Assembly (NCBI RefSeq): GCF_033568475.1
Contig: NC_133123.1
Coordinates: 158,983,753-159,047,752, forward strand
Reading direction: 5' to 3'
Source: Henckelia pumila
Lineage: Eukaryota; Streptophyta; Magnoliopsida; Lamiales; Gesneriaceae
Length of the DNA: 64,000 bases
In this document: piece by piece, positions 12,532 through 24,058 of the stretch
How the letters are laid out: each line of letters begins with the position of its first letter
Numbering within the stretch: the stretch's first letter is position 1
The notes under the pieces: model-generated
What the model saw: only the letters and a program-made list of their open reading frames with translations
Database searches by the model: none
Told to the model about the DNA's origin: nothing
Position numbers and translations under genes: made by a program

Positions 12532-14452
12532 TCACAGATAATTAAATGGTTCTTCATAAAATCCTGGGAACTGCGAGAACATGATCTCATCTTGATGCTC
12601 CATCATGGCTTCCACAAACGAACCATTCGAAGACGACGAAGATGCTTCGAACCCGTTGTTGATCAATCTCATCCCATTTGCTCCAAAATCCACAGCTGCT
12701 TCAGTACATTTTTGTCCAATTATTTCTTGATCACCCTCAACATTTGATGTCAAGAACTCGTCGTCAAGAAGAAAATCGCTCCAACAGAAGCTCGATAATT
12801 CGTGATCCAATGACGATGACATGCAGTGATTCGTCGTAAAAGTTTGCGTCATGTTGCAAGTAGTTGTGTTGTTAGTGTAGTTTGAGGTATCTGCACTGAC
12901 CATATTCATGGCATGGAGTTGGGAGCAAAAATCAAAAGTACTACTCTGCTGATGTCTTTGTGGTGGTTCTTGCTTCAAGATGAATGGATTATTCTTGGAC
13001 GGATCGAGGGCGAGGTGCGCGATTTGTGCTCGATCTTTAGGGAAAGCACCGATGTTTCCATAATCTGCTAGGATTTGGGAGAAGGGTTTGTGTGTGACAG
13101 GATCAATTCCCATTGCAGATAGCTTCTTTCTTAGTTTGGTGTTCCATAGGATTTTCACGTCGGTTTCGGTTCGCCCCGGAAGTTGTTGTGCTATTATAGG
13201 CCACCTGCAGATGATGGAAACGTATGATAGAGTTCATTTTAGGTGTTGCATGCTGCAAATGGTTACAACATTCAATATATATATATATATATATATACCT
13301 AATACATATATGCTGAATTATTCTAGATTCGGACTCATATATATAGATCAGATTCTTGCTGAATATACTATGAGTACGCATCGTTGAAAGAACTTATAAT
13401 TAACCAAAAGAATGACCCATTTTGATTTTAGGTTGAGCCTAAAAGTTTGTTACAATTGAATGTCGAACTTGTAACATTAGTGTTGCCAAATGGACTATCG
13501 CTCTTGGCCAACTAAGTTTTAAAAAGTTTGGTTTTTGTGCACTAGGTTTGATTTTGTTGGGTTTTAGTCTTATTTCATCCGAGTGCTGACGTGATGTGAC
13601 AAAAAAAATGTTGATCTGATCACATCGAAAAAAAAAAGATGATTTGCAATGAAAATTGCTGACTTTTATATCCCGTTAGAAATTTGATCAAAATTACTGA
13701 AAATCAAAAATTGATGTATAATTAAAACCAAACATTGAAAAAACTTAATGAACCAAAACCCCAAAATTAAACAAACTAATTGACCAAAAAATTATTTTTC
13801 GGATCGACTATAACTACGTACCCATTTCGATTGGGTCATAAAAACTCAAATTTTTGGATGAAAATTAAATTACCTGCTACCTATGGCTGCATGTAGCTTG
13901 ATGACCAACTCCTCCTCTTGAGGGGTGAAATTGCTTTCCTTTGGATCGGTCCGGCCTTTCTCTTCATTACTCCACCTTTGCCTGCTAATTTTCCCACTAC
14001 TTTTTCTCAACCCTGAAAAAACATGCGGCTTGCCATGAAATTTGTACACATTAATTAAACCATCTCTAAAATTTATTTTAAAATAAAAATAAATTAAATC
14101 TTTGAAATTACTAGCTTTCATCTCTCAAGCTTAACATGCATCAATCTACTTTCATGTCCGGGTATCGAGATTTTCAAATTCATATATAGCTTGAAAAACG
14201 AATTTTCCGGGACTTTTAATGGGCAAGAACTAAAGTTGAGTTCCATTTTAAGGAATTCGATGCATGGTTTCGAATCCGGATCTATATTTAGTTGAGATTA
14301 AGGAAGCTGAATCAAGAAAATGTACCTGATCTCTTGGAGAAACTTGTCCAATTACCTGTTTCTTGCTTTTGCTCTTTCCTAACAAATTTTTCATTCTCAT
14401 CATCTTCATTATTCCAAAGACCTCTTTTCATGGGAAGCTGAGTTTTCACCAT
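12532..14452 (-). CDS. R2R3-MYB transcription factor of the TDF1/MYB35 type with a degenerate R2 repeat
   Basis: Three exons: 14326-14452, 13874-14012 and 12532-13204, joined at ATCAG|GTACA...TCAG|GG and AGCAG|GTAAT...CTGCAG|GTGG, giving about 312 residues. These are the classic R2R3-MYB intron positions. The signature after R3, GIDPVTHKPFSQILADYGNI, together with CWSDFLLDDEFL and a C-terminus ending MFSQFPGFYEEPFNYL, matches the TDF1/MYB35 group, which controls tapetum development in anthers. R3 is largely sound (NFTPQEEELVIKLHAAIGSRW). R2 keeps its three tryptophans (GLWNNED, TGNWTS, RQRWSN), but the spacing has grown, both R2 cysteines are gone (KSSGKISR) and the linker is replaced by EEKGRTDPKES. 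In R3 the recognition helix reads TETDVKILWN, so the Asn after the contact Lys is Ile. All exons are open with good splice sites. It is either a young pseudogene without stops or a factor with altered DNA binding. Confidence 0.82.
13277..13298. repeat. (TA)n microsatellite in MYB intron 2
   Basis: About eleven TA units lie in the second MYB intron, roughly 75 nt from the exon 3 acceptor. Length is likely to vary between individuals. Confidence 0.7.
13534..13800. repeat. Possible copy of a dispersed TGACGTG-type repeat in MYB intron 2
   Basis: The phrases 'ttttagtctta', 'gtgctgacgtgatgtgac' and 'ttgaccaaaaa' resemble the foldback family at 17413-17909 and 18940-19175. The copy is degraded, and I infer its limits only roughly. 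Confidence 0.35.
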
Positions 14453-16207
14453 ATTTTATGTTGTGTATTAAAGACTAAATATTGGAATTTTAAGAATTAT
14501 TTGATGTTAGAATTGTAGAAAGGACCAAAGGAATGCAATAATAATAAGGTAATGGTGTGACTTTTAGGCAAGAAATGCATGAGAGAATTGAGGTATATTT
14601 GCATGATCAAATGCATCTGATTTTCATTTTTGTTTTCTGAGTTCCAAAAGTAACGATGATAATTTCATATATATAACTATTAAATAAAAGTCGAATCTTT
14701 CTTTAAAACTATGCTATGCTAAAAAAACACGTAACATGTGCATGTCTCGTTCGCTGGTATATACGGGTTCAAAGAGCATTCTCATGAGTCAGGTTCGAAT
14801 TGGATGAGTTATTTGGTTAAATATAGATCCAAGCTTAGTTGATTTAACAATTAAAATGTCGCATATTGAATGCTTTCCAAATAGAAAAGGCAATGAGATT
14901 TGTGTTTTAATTTGATTTGATTCACAAGTTTGATAAAGGGTGATTATTTTAATCTTGGATTTTGAGCCATTTTGGATAAAGAAGTTGTAGCTTAAAAACA
15001 TTTAAATAAGTTCAGCTTTTTAAAGTGTTTTATTTAAAAAATTAAAACGATTTTGGCGTTTGGATAAACTTTGAAAAAACTTTTAATTTAAAATTTTAAA
15101 TATAGCTAGAAGCAAAAACCCAAAAGACTAAAAATTTTAACTTTTAGTCCCTCCCTAATTTTTTCAACTATGATATTACTCCTATTTATTATAAATAAAA
15201 TTAATTAAACATATTATATGAGCAGACAACGTATGCACCGATATACTAGCATATAAAAATTATTTTCAATACATTATGCTGATTAGTTTTCCTAATATTT
15301 TCAAAACCGGCACGATAAATCAAATATTAGTACCGTTTGGTTGAGAGATAGACGATAAATAATACGTAGACAAGTAATATATTGTAAATAAAAAATAAAT
15401 AAGATATGATAGTTAATATAGTATTATATTTGATTGATATATTATAGTTTATTTGATTTGACTGATTAAATTTTATATAAAAATATTAAATAATCATTTT
15501 GTCCTTTTAATATTAAATAAAATATAAATTATATTATTTATAAAGGGTAATATAATAATTTAAATTCAATGATTTGATTGATATAAGATAAATTATTAAT
15601 GATTTGATTGATTCTAAAATTAATAATTAATAAATTGAAAAATAATATGACGAAAAGAACGCAAGATTGGATGAGATAAGTTATACAAAGATTAATAATA
15701 ATGTGTACCAAACGGGATCTGAAAGGTTTAGAATGAGATAGATTGAGATAAATTAATATTTAGCAATTTAAAAAAAGGGCTTAAAAACAACTTAAAAGAA
15801 GACGAGATATAATATTTAACTTAAAGTAACTCAGATCAAATATCTTGTTAGATTTTTTTATTACCTTTACACTCGAGTTGAGTTAGTTTAATCCAATCAG
15901 ATATCAATAACCTAATTCGCCAACAAAAGTCTCTGTGCGTTTCCTAATTAAAACAAATTGGAATCCTACTATATTTATACATTGATAAGAAGAATATTTT
16001 AAAAAAAACTGGTTTCATTAATTTATTACCTTATATAAACTTTCATCAAGAATTAGAATCCCAATCGAATTCCAATTATTTATGGTAACATTGTGTTCTA
16101 TAAAGAGTTCTAATATCTCACATAATCGATTCAAAAATAAACAAAAATCATCTCAATTTCTTCCATCAAAAAACACTCTGCTTCAGATTTCTACTCAAAA
16201 TTAAATC
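14453..16207. other. Intergenic between MYB and RING genes
   Basis: AT-rich with no gene recognised. It holds the upstream region of the MYB gene (minus) and of the RING gene (plus), so it is a divergent promoter spacer. ORF 14789-15001 shows no recognisable motif. Confidence 0.5.
16098..16105 (+). promoter_or_regulatory. TATA box of the plus-strand RING-H2 gene
   Basis: CTATAAAG lies about 100 nt upstream of the ATG at 16208, preceded by TTGTGTT. Spacing fits a leader of about 75 nt. Assigned by position. Confidence 0.5.
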
Positions 16208-16711
16208 ATGGCTTCCCACCACTGCCACCGTGACCAGAGAAGCGACGCCAATTTCCGACCACCGTGGGATTCTGATTCTTTCACGAAAAATTTGGCAATC
16301 TATTTTGACTATCCTCAAGTTCCTATTTACTACGAATATTCTGATGAGATCGACTGGCGACGTCCCCGACATTCGTGGAACGATAACCAGGACTACACTT
16401 ACTTCAACTTGTTTGGTCGCCGCGCGAGCGAAAACTTCGAGATTAGTCATCTGCTTGCAAGTCCGGAAGAGTCTGCGGATAGGGATTTGTTCGTTCATGA
16501 AGCTAGAGAAGCCTTTAGTGACGCGAAAAACCGTGGAGTAGACGAGAAGAAGAGATGCGGGGTATGCGAAAAAGACGAGCATAAGGAGAGGATTGCGATG
16601 CTGGAATGCGGGCATGGACATCATGTGTATTGCAGACAAGATTGGGTGCGACAATGGAATGTTTGCCCTCTTTGCAAGTCTGAGGGGGGTGTATTCAATA
16701 CGAAGAGTTAA
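16208..16711 (+). CDS. RING-H2 finger protein, probable E3 ubiquitin ligase
   Basis: Single-exon ORF of 167 residues, opening MASHHCHRDQRS. The C-terminal RING-H2 domain (about residues 117-157) has CGVC, then LECGHGHHVYC, then CPLC: C-x2-C, C-x1-H-x2-H-x2-C and C-x2-C, with W (DWVRQW) before the last pair. All eight zinc ligands are present. The N-terminal 110 residues are rich in aromatic and acidic residues (YFDYPQVPIYYEYSDEIDW) with no recognisable domain, and there is no membrane segment. The pattern of a long unstructured N-terminus with a terminal RING-H2 is common among soluble plant E3 ligases, but the closest subfamily cannot be fixed by eye. A TATA-like CTATAAAG lies upstream. It is not a duplicate of the RING gene at 5526-5855, since outside the ligands the two share little. 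Confidence 0.88.
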   Translation: MASHHCHRDQRSDANFRPPWDSDSFTKNLAIYFDYPQVPIYYEYSDEIDWRRPRHSWNDNQDYTYFNLFGRRASENFEISHLLASPEESADRDLFVHEAREAFSDAKNRGVDEKKRCGVCEKDEHKERIAMLECGHGHHVYCRQDWVRQWNVCPLCKSEGGVFNTKS

Positions 16712-17412
16712 TGACTTTTATGGATTTTAAAAATCTAGTAGTATTCAATCATGACCAAGTGATATTCAATCTTGACTTTTAAGAACTCTATAAAAGTCTA
16801 GTGTTATTCAAAATGTCAATGAACTTTTAATAACTCCATGAAAATCATGGACATACAAACATTAATGCTTAAGGTACAACTATATTTTGTAAAAAAATGT
16901 CTTTGGTCTAACCCAAAGATTTGGATAGATTTCTAAACTTATAAAACTCATAATTTATATCTTTTTCTCACATTTTCTCACTCTTCACTATCTCACCCCT
17001 CTCTATCTCACTCTCTTCTATATATGTATTTTTTCGTTCTTCTCCAAAAATCAAAAGAAAAAATATTATTTAAAAATTTGAAATTTTCCAAATATTTTGT
17101 GATTTTTAATATATGATTTATATCAATAATTATAATATTTAATGATAATAATATATGATTCAATAAATTATAATATGATTTAATTCAAATATTTGAATAG
17201 CGGATAACAGACATGATAAAAAAACAAATAAATTTTTATGATATAATTGATAAAATAATTTATAAGTTATCATATGTTTTTTTAAAAAAAATAATTTTAC
17301 ACACTTTCAAATTTTTTGGTTTATAATTTTGTTACAATAATATATATATATACATTTAAAATAAATGAAATCCATTTTCATTAATAAATTAAAAAAATAT
17401 TTCAAATAAATT

Positions 17413-17909
17413 TAGGAAAAATTATTTTTTTTGTCCTGTATGTTTATCATTTTGCGATTTCAGTCCTTTATATTTTTATATTTTAATTTTAGTCTGTTAT
17501 CTTTATTTTTTTTTGACAATTTTAGTTTTTTTTTACGTGGCATCAATTCAATGCTGATGTGAGCTGACGTGTACAGTGTCACATAAGCATTTTTGAATAA
17601 AAGTACCGAAATTGCCAAAAATAAAACATGCAGGACTAACTTAAATGTGAAAACATAGAGGACCAAAATCGCAAACCACTATCTTAATTTTTTCGGCAAT
17701 TTTAATCCTTTTCCGACGTGGCGCTGACGTGACACAAATTCAGTGCTGATGTGGAGCTGACATGTACAGTGTCACGTAAGCATTTTTGAATAAAAAAAAC
17801 CGAAATTGCCAAAAATAGAACATAAATGACTAAAACTGAAACGTGAAAATATAGAGAACTAAAATCGCAAAGTGTCAAACATACATGACTAAATTTGCAA
17901 TTTTCCCAT
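17413..17909. repeat. Foldback (MITE-like) repeat with an internal duplication
   Basis: The left end (17413 onward: GGAAAAATTATTTTTTTT, then GTATGTTTATCATTTTGCGATTT) is roughly the reverse complement of the right end (to 17909: AATCGCAAAGTGTCAAACATAC, then TGCAATTTTCCC). The imperfect inverted ends are of the order of 60 nt. Inside, one unit occurs twice in direct orientation (about 17500-17660 and 17690-17850), each with 'gctgatgtg', 'gctgacatg/gctgacgtg', 'tacagtgtcac', 'taagcatttttgaataaaa' and 'ccgaaattgccaaaaat'. There is no coding capacity. Non-autonomous foldback elements fit this best; the parent family is unknown. Confidence 0.6.
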
Positions 17910-18661
17910 AAAGTTATTATTTATGTCAAACAATTATTACTTCAAAGAAAAAAAAGAAGATATATTTAAGATACAAATTCATGTAATTGTATGAAAAGTT
18001 TATAAATCTCTATAAAAGTCCTGCAAAAGTCTACAAAGAATTCATGAAAATCTGTTTGTAAATCCGTGAGATTCTATAAAAGTCAATAAAAATCCATCAA
18101 CTCCACAAAAGTCTATCATTTTAAAAAGTTACTAAAAGTCATTAAAACTCTGGATTGAATACAACCCACCTGATTAAATTCGTGACTTGTTGCAATTCCA
18201 TTATATATGTTGTTATTATTATTTTGTTTATAATGAATGAAGAGATTGAAATTTCTTAATTAGCGGGGCTCCAATTTCGTTGGCTTCGATCTATGTTGAT
18301 CATTGGGTACGTACATTGTCATTGTTTGTTTTGCGGCGGCGACTTTGTTGACTTCAGAAATTAATTTCTGATGAATGACTTCTTTCTTAAAAAAAAAAAA
18401 AAAAAAAAAACTTATGCTAGTTTCAAAGTTTGTAATTTACAAAATTTTTAATTTGGAATTATCTTACCATTTAAAGTTTCAACCCCTTATAATCACTGAT
18501 TTGGTAATTTATTTGTGAAGAGTAAAATACCCTTTGATTTTATTTATTGATAGAAATAATTGATAAATTGAATGACAATATATATAGTAATTTACATGAC
18601 TTATTTTAAATCCAACTTTTCATTTCAAGTCTATATTCTCTCCACTTTTCCCATTACCCTT

Positions 18662-18666
<5 letters not shown>

Positions 18667-18709
<43 letters not shown>
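18667..18709. repeat. (TA)n microsatellite
   Basis: About twenty consecutive TA units. Confidence 0.9.
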
Positions 18710-18714
<5 letters not shown>

Positions 18715-18939
18715 TCACAAACAACGTGTGTACGTGTGTAGCTAGTCGTAATTATGATTTATGCAAGAAACATGTAAATGATTTTAAAGTACTTTACTAA
18801 AAAGAAACTTTTTAAATTACCATAAATATGATTTATTCACGAAACATGCATCATCTAATGGAATAATTGAAGACCTTGATACTCCAACAATGATTCATTT
18901 AGATTTTTGTTAATTTATTGTTATATTATTTATTTTGGA

Positions 18940-19175
18940 AAATTTTTTTTGGTCTTTTACGTTTGCCACTTTGCGGTTTCAGTCATCTATATTTTCAAAT
19001 TTTAGTTTTATTTCGTTATCTTTATTTTTTTTGGCAATTTTACTCTTTTTTCTGATGTCACGCTGATGTGACACCAATGCTCTGGTGATGTGAAGCTGAC
19101 GTGTATAGTATCACGTAAGCATTTTCAAAAAAAATGAATAAAATTATCAAAAATCAAAATATACATGGCTTAAAC
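18940..19175. repeat. Second copy of the foldback repeat family (partial)
   Basis: Shares with 17413-17909 the phrases 'gccactttgcggtttcagtc', 'ttatctttattttttttggc', 'gctgatgtgacacc', 'gctgacgtgta' and 'cacgtaagcatttt'. Only one internal unit is present and the right inverted end is not clear. Confidence 0.5.
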
Positions 19176-19697
19176 AACATATTCATGAGAATAGTCAGCT
19201 AAACTAATAAAAAATTAATAGATATTGACATGAATGGATGTTCTCATATTCATGAGAATAGTTTCCATCCATTTTAATTAAATTTTTTTTCATTTTTAGA
19301 TTATCTAAACTAATATTAACTTATATAATTACAATAACTATTATAATAATATATTATAATATATATATATATAAGTAATTATATTATTATATTAATAAAA
19401 TAAATTTTAATATTAATTATTAGTATTATGATTTATTTATTTATTAAATATTATTATTGTTCATAAAATTATTAATAAAAATATTATAATTATTATTATT
19501 TATTATAAAGATATTATTATTAAATATTATTTTGAAAATAATAAATAATAATATTAAATTATTATTTTTTATTATTAGTAAAAAATATTATTATATCTTA
19601 TTATAATAATAAAATTATTATTATTATTATTATAAAAATATAAATTTGGATTAGCTAAACTATATAATGATAATTTTATAAGAATTAATACATTATC

Positions 19698-19738
<41 letters not shown>
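19698..19738. repeat. (AAT)n microsatellite
   Basis: About thirteen AAT units, next to very AT-rich DNA. Confidence 0.9.
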
Positions 19739-19740
<2 letters not shown>

Positions 19741-20855
19741 TTGTATGAATAACTATTATTTTGATATATCCAGTTAAAACATAAGGTTTGATAAATAATT
19801 AAAATAAAAATAAATTAAAGTTGAATTTGGATGAAAAGATTTGAAATCCATGGATTTAAATATATTTTCATTGTTATATAACTTACACAAAAATTCTAAT
19901 TCATTTATATATTTATTTACATATTATTGTGCTAATCACAATGGACTTCAAATCTTTAGAATATTGGAATTATTTGAAATACATTATGGATAGAGTGTGC
20001 ATGTATGGAGAGCTAATTATAAGCTTTTTAATTTTTTTTTTGTATTAAAAAAAACAGTTTATAAAATATCAAAATAAACTGTTTGATAACTTATAAGGTG
20101 TTTTTAAAATAGTTGGTCTACTCGACTTTTTTTTATAAAATATCTTATTTTAATATTTTTCCACCTCATATTATCTTTGTATATTTTATTAAATGTTCAC
20201 CCTGCCCCTACATAATTTTCACATTAACCTAAAAAATTTGCAGCCACCTATTTTCCACACTAACCAAAAATATAAAATATTTTTATTTTTATTTCAAAAA
20301 ATAAAAAAAAATTTAATAAAGGTTTAACATTTCTGATAAAATTTTAAATTTTTTTTGTACATGAATTACTTAAATTACCTTCATAGTATTGTGGTAATTT
20401 GGACAAAAAAAGATCTTATAATAGATAATACATCAACATCTTTAAATTATTTAAAATAAATTATCCAAACATTTTTTTGGATTCAAAGCGAAATCTTATA
20501 AGGAATCAAAATTTGGTGTATTAATTCATCTTTGCATAAAATTCAAAATTATTTTCCCGATATCTTATGCTTCTATTAATTACTTGCGGGATCGGACTTG
20601 TTAATATAGTCATGTGATTGCGTATTTCTTGTTATATAGTCATGTGATTGGGTATTTTAATCTGTAAACTACCCCTTACCTTTTCATATTATATTGCTAC
20701 CATAATTAAACGTGGCATTAGATTTGTTTTCCTCAATCTTCAAACCCAAATATGGTAACTAATCAAGTAATCAAATATTAAGATAAGGGAAACACTCCAC
20801 TCATGTGTAAAGTGGAGTGAAAACTTATTCACAAATGAAGTGCAAATAACAAAAA

Positions 20856-23854
20856 ATGGATGAATTTTCAGATGTATTTCCAGATGAGATTCCTGGCTTT
20901 CCTCCTGCTAGGAAAGTTGAGTTTGGCATAGAGTTGATGCCGGGTACTTCGCCTATTTCTCGAGTACCGTATCGTTTGGCTCCGTCAGAGATGCGAGAGT
21001 TGAAGAATCAGTTACAAGATCTTTTGGACAAGGGGTACATTCGTCCTAGTGTATCTCCTTGGGGAGCTCCTGTTCTCTTTGTGAAGACACTACAACAAAT
21101 TTTGGTAACAACAACACCTAAAAGACAACGATTTTTTCAAAAAACCGTTGTCTTTTAGTATTTAACAACGGTTTTAGTAAAAACCGTTGTTGTTGGCCAT
21201 ATTTTAATGGGTCTATGCGGTTGTGCATTGACTACCGACAGCTGAACCGAGTTACTGTAAAGAACAAGTATCCTTTGCCTCGTATTGATGACTTGTTTGA
21301 TCAGCTGCAGGGTACTTCGGTTTACTCCAAGATTGACTTAAGATCTGGGTATCATCAGATGAGAGTCCGAGGTCAGGACATAGCCAAGACTGCATTCCAT
21401 ACTCGCTATGGGCATTACGTGTTTCTAGTGATGCCATTTGGATTGACTAATGCGCCGGCTATATTTATGGATCTGATGAACCGTGTCTTCAGGGAGTATT
21501 TGGACAAGTTTATCGTGGTCTTCACTGACGACATCATGGTGTATTCGCGTAATGCAGACGAGAATGTTTCTCACTTGCGATTGGTACTGCAGACTCTTCG
21601 GGATGAGCAGTTGTATGTCAAACTAAGCAAGTGTGAGTTCTGGATGGATCGAGTCATTTTTCTTGGCCATATCATATCCAGGGAGGGGATTTCTGTTGAT
21701 CCGAGCAAGATCGAGGATGTGCTTAATTGGTCGCGCCCGACGACGGTTGCTGAGATCCGTAGTTTTCTGGGTCTAGCAGGATATTATCGTCGCTTCATCT
21801 TGAACTTCTCTCAGCTAGCTCGACCATTGACGCAGCTTACCCGCAAGGGTGTTGATTTTGAGTGGTCCTCAGAGTGTGAGGAGAATTTTTGTGAGCTTCG
21901 ACGACGGTTGACTTTTGCGTCGGTGTTGGCATTACCGTCAGAATCTGGAGGGTACGTGGTTTACACAGATGCTTCTCTTCAGGGGTTGGGTTGTGTCCTG
22001 ACTCAGAATGGGCATGTAATCGCGTACGCTTCTAGACAGTTGAAGTTGCACGAAGACAATTATCCAGTTCATGATTTGGAGTTGGCAGCCATTGTGTTCG
22101 CTTTGAAGATCTGACGTCATTATCTGTATGGCGAGAAATTTGAGATCTTCACCGACCACAAGAGTCTCAAGTATTTGTTCACTCAGGCGGAGTTGAACAT
22201 GAGGCAGAGACGTTGGATGGACTTGCTTAAGGACTATGATTGCGAGATTAAGTACCATCCGAGAGCTGCTAATCTCACTGCTGATGCTTTGAGTCGCAAG
22301 GTACGATTGTCCGCACTTCATACTTGTTCGATGTCTAGTGCGATTGGAGATTTTTGTTCTTCAGGGTATACCTTCAAGCACAAGAGAGGTATGCAGAGTA
22401 TTCAGATGTTTGTGTTACTTTTTGAGCCAACTTTGTATTCGCGGATTCGGGATGCTCAGATGTCTGATTCGAAGACCCAGCGGTTGGCTCGTCTAGCCAA
22501 CTAGGGTAGCACGTCTGGATTTCACTATCAGTCAGATGGTTTTCTATGTTTTTCTGGTAGGCTTGTGATTCCGGAGGATGAGGAGTTGCGAGGGGAGATT
22601 TTGTCTCAGGCACATCGAACTAAGTTGAGTATTCATCCGGGGAGCAACAAGATGTACAAGGATCTTCGTACTCGGTTTTGGTGGAAGGGGATGAAACGCA
22701 GCGTTTATCAGTTTGTCTCGAAATGTTTGGTGTGTCAGCAGGTCAAGGCAGAACACCGACGACCTGGAGGTTTGCTTCACAGTCTGCCTATTCCTGAGTG
22801 GAAATGGGAGTTTATCACGATGGATTTTGTGACCCATTTGCCGGTATACTCGAGGAATTGTGATGCTATCTGGGTTGTGGTGGACCGACTCACCAAGTCA
22901 GCGCATTTCATTGCCTATAGCCGAGAGTACAATGTGGATCGTATGGCTCCGTTGTACATTCAGGAGATCGTTCGACTTCATGAAGTGCCTGTGAGCATTG
23001 TCAGCGATCGAGACCCCAAGTTTACTTCTAGGTTCTGGGGGAGTGTTCAGCGTGCGATGGGCACTACTCTCATTTTGAGTACTGCCTATCATCCGGATAC
23101 AGATGGTCAGTCAGAGCGCACTATCCGTACTTTGGAGGATATGCTTCGAGCGTGCGTTATGGATTTTGGTTCAGCCTGGCAGGATCATTTGTCATTGATT
23201 GAGTTCGCGTACAACAACAGCTATCATACTAGCATTGGGATGGCACCTTTTGAGGTGTTGTACGGGCAATGTTGTCGTACTACACTTTTCTGGGAAGAAG
23301 TGGGGGAGAGACAGGCTGAGGGACCTGAGTTAGTTCTGCAGACAGCAGATGTTGATCAGATCAAGAAACGGATTAAGACTGCACAGGATCGTCAGGCCAG
23401 CTATGCTAATACTAAGCGTAGGCCTTTGTAGTTTGATGTTGGGGAGAAAGTGTTTCTGAGAGTGTCACCTTTCCACAGGATTCTCATATTTGGCCTTAAT
23501 GGCAAGTTTTCTCCCAAATTTATCGGTCTGTTTGAGATCTTTAAGAGCATTGGCGATTTAGCGTATCGACTAGCTTTGCCACCGTATCTGTCCAGTATTC
23601 ACGATGTGTTCCACGTATCTCTGTTGTGACGGTATGTGGCAGATCAGTCTCATATTCTGCAGCCGTCTGAAGTTCAGGTGGATACGGACTTGACTTATGT
23701 TGAGAGACCTATTCGTATCCTGGATCATAAGGATAAGATCTTGCGGAATAAAGTCATTCCTCTGGTTTTAGTTCAGTGGCAGCGTCGAGACACTGAAGAA
23801 GCCACTTGGGAACTTGAGAGAAGGATGCGTTCAGAGCATCCTGAGTTATTTTGA
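20856..23854 (+). pseudogene. Broken gypsy pol (RT, RNase H, integrase, chromodomain) of element G1
   Basis: Recognisable in order: pre-RT and RT start (20856-21086), RT body (21215 on, with FTDDIMVYS as the catalytic box; the residue before DD is Thr), RNase H ([13 protein letters not shown]), integrase zinc finger and core (CLVCQQVK, ITMDFVTHLP, VSDRDPKF, DGQSERT, so D, D and E are all present), and a C-terminal chromodomain-like end (EEATWELE...HPELF). It is broken by a transposon fragment after 21087 and by in-frame stops at 22112-22114 (TGA), 22502-22504 (TAG), 23429-23431 (TAG) and 23627-23629 (TGA). Most stops could be single transitions or single-base changes from sense codons, as expected of an old methylated copy. 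No product is possible. Confidence 0.9.
21088..21206. mobile_element. CACTA-like transposon end inserted in the G1 reverse transcriptase
   Basis: The RT reading frame is interrupted after 'tttgtgaag' by DNA that begins CACTACAACAAA, close to the terminal inverted repeat of plant CACTA (En/Spm) transposons. It is followed by two palindromic pairs: perfect 13-bp arms at 21118-21130 and 21146-21158, and 12-bp arms at 21164-21175 and 21180-21191, all built on ACAACG/CGTTGT. Such subterminal repeats are typical of CACTA elements. RT coding resumes at about 21207 (GGGTCTATGCGG). The opposite CACTA end is absent, so this is a fragment or a very short derivative. Confidence 0.6.
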
Positions 23855-23980
23855 TTTTTTTCTTTTCGAGTTGTATTCAGTTGTAAACTCTGTGAATTTT
23901 TTCATTTGAATAAAAGAATGTTTATGCATCTCGTTTTACATTCAGTACTTAAGATTTGATTTTGAGGACCAAATATCTTA

Positions 23981-23992
23981 AGTGGGGGAGAA
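23981..23992 (+). other. Polypurine tract of element G1
   Basis: AGTGGGGGAGAA directly precedes the LTR start TGTAGTAG at 23993, as expected for plus-strand priming in an LTR retrotransposon. Confidence 0.8.
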
Positions 23993-24058
23993 TGTAGTAG
24001 CCCGTACCCAATTAAGGTGATTAAAAGATTAATTAAGCAAATTGGGAATCAACCGAAA

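Larger units (their letters stand above)
16712..20855. other. Long AT-rich intergenic stretch with repeats
   Basis: No gene recognised. It contains the foldback repeat at 17413-17909, a related copy at 18940-19175, a poly-A run at 18389-18410, a (TA)n tract and an (AAT)n tract, and very AT-rich DNA at 19270-19680. It forms the border between the gene-bearing and transposon-rich parts of the window. Confidence 0.6.

Noticed and set aside
13103-13381. 92-residue minus-strand ORF overlapping the MYB exon 3 start
   Set aside because: It is a shadow frame of exon 3 and intron 2 that includes the (TA)n tract.
12532-14452. Claim that the window is the sex-determining region of a dioecious plant because of the TDF1-type MYB
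   Set aside because: The gene family fits, but nothing else here shows sex linkage, and MYB35-type genes occur in hermaphrodite plants.
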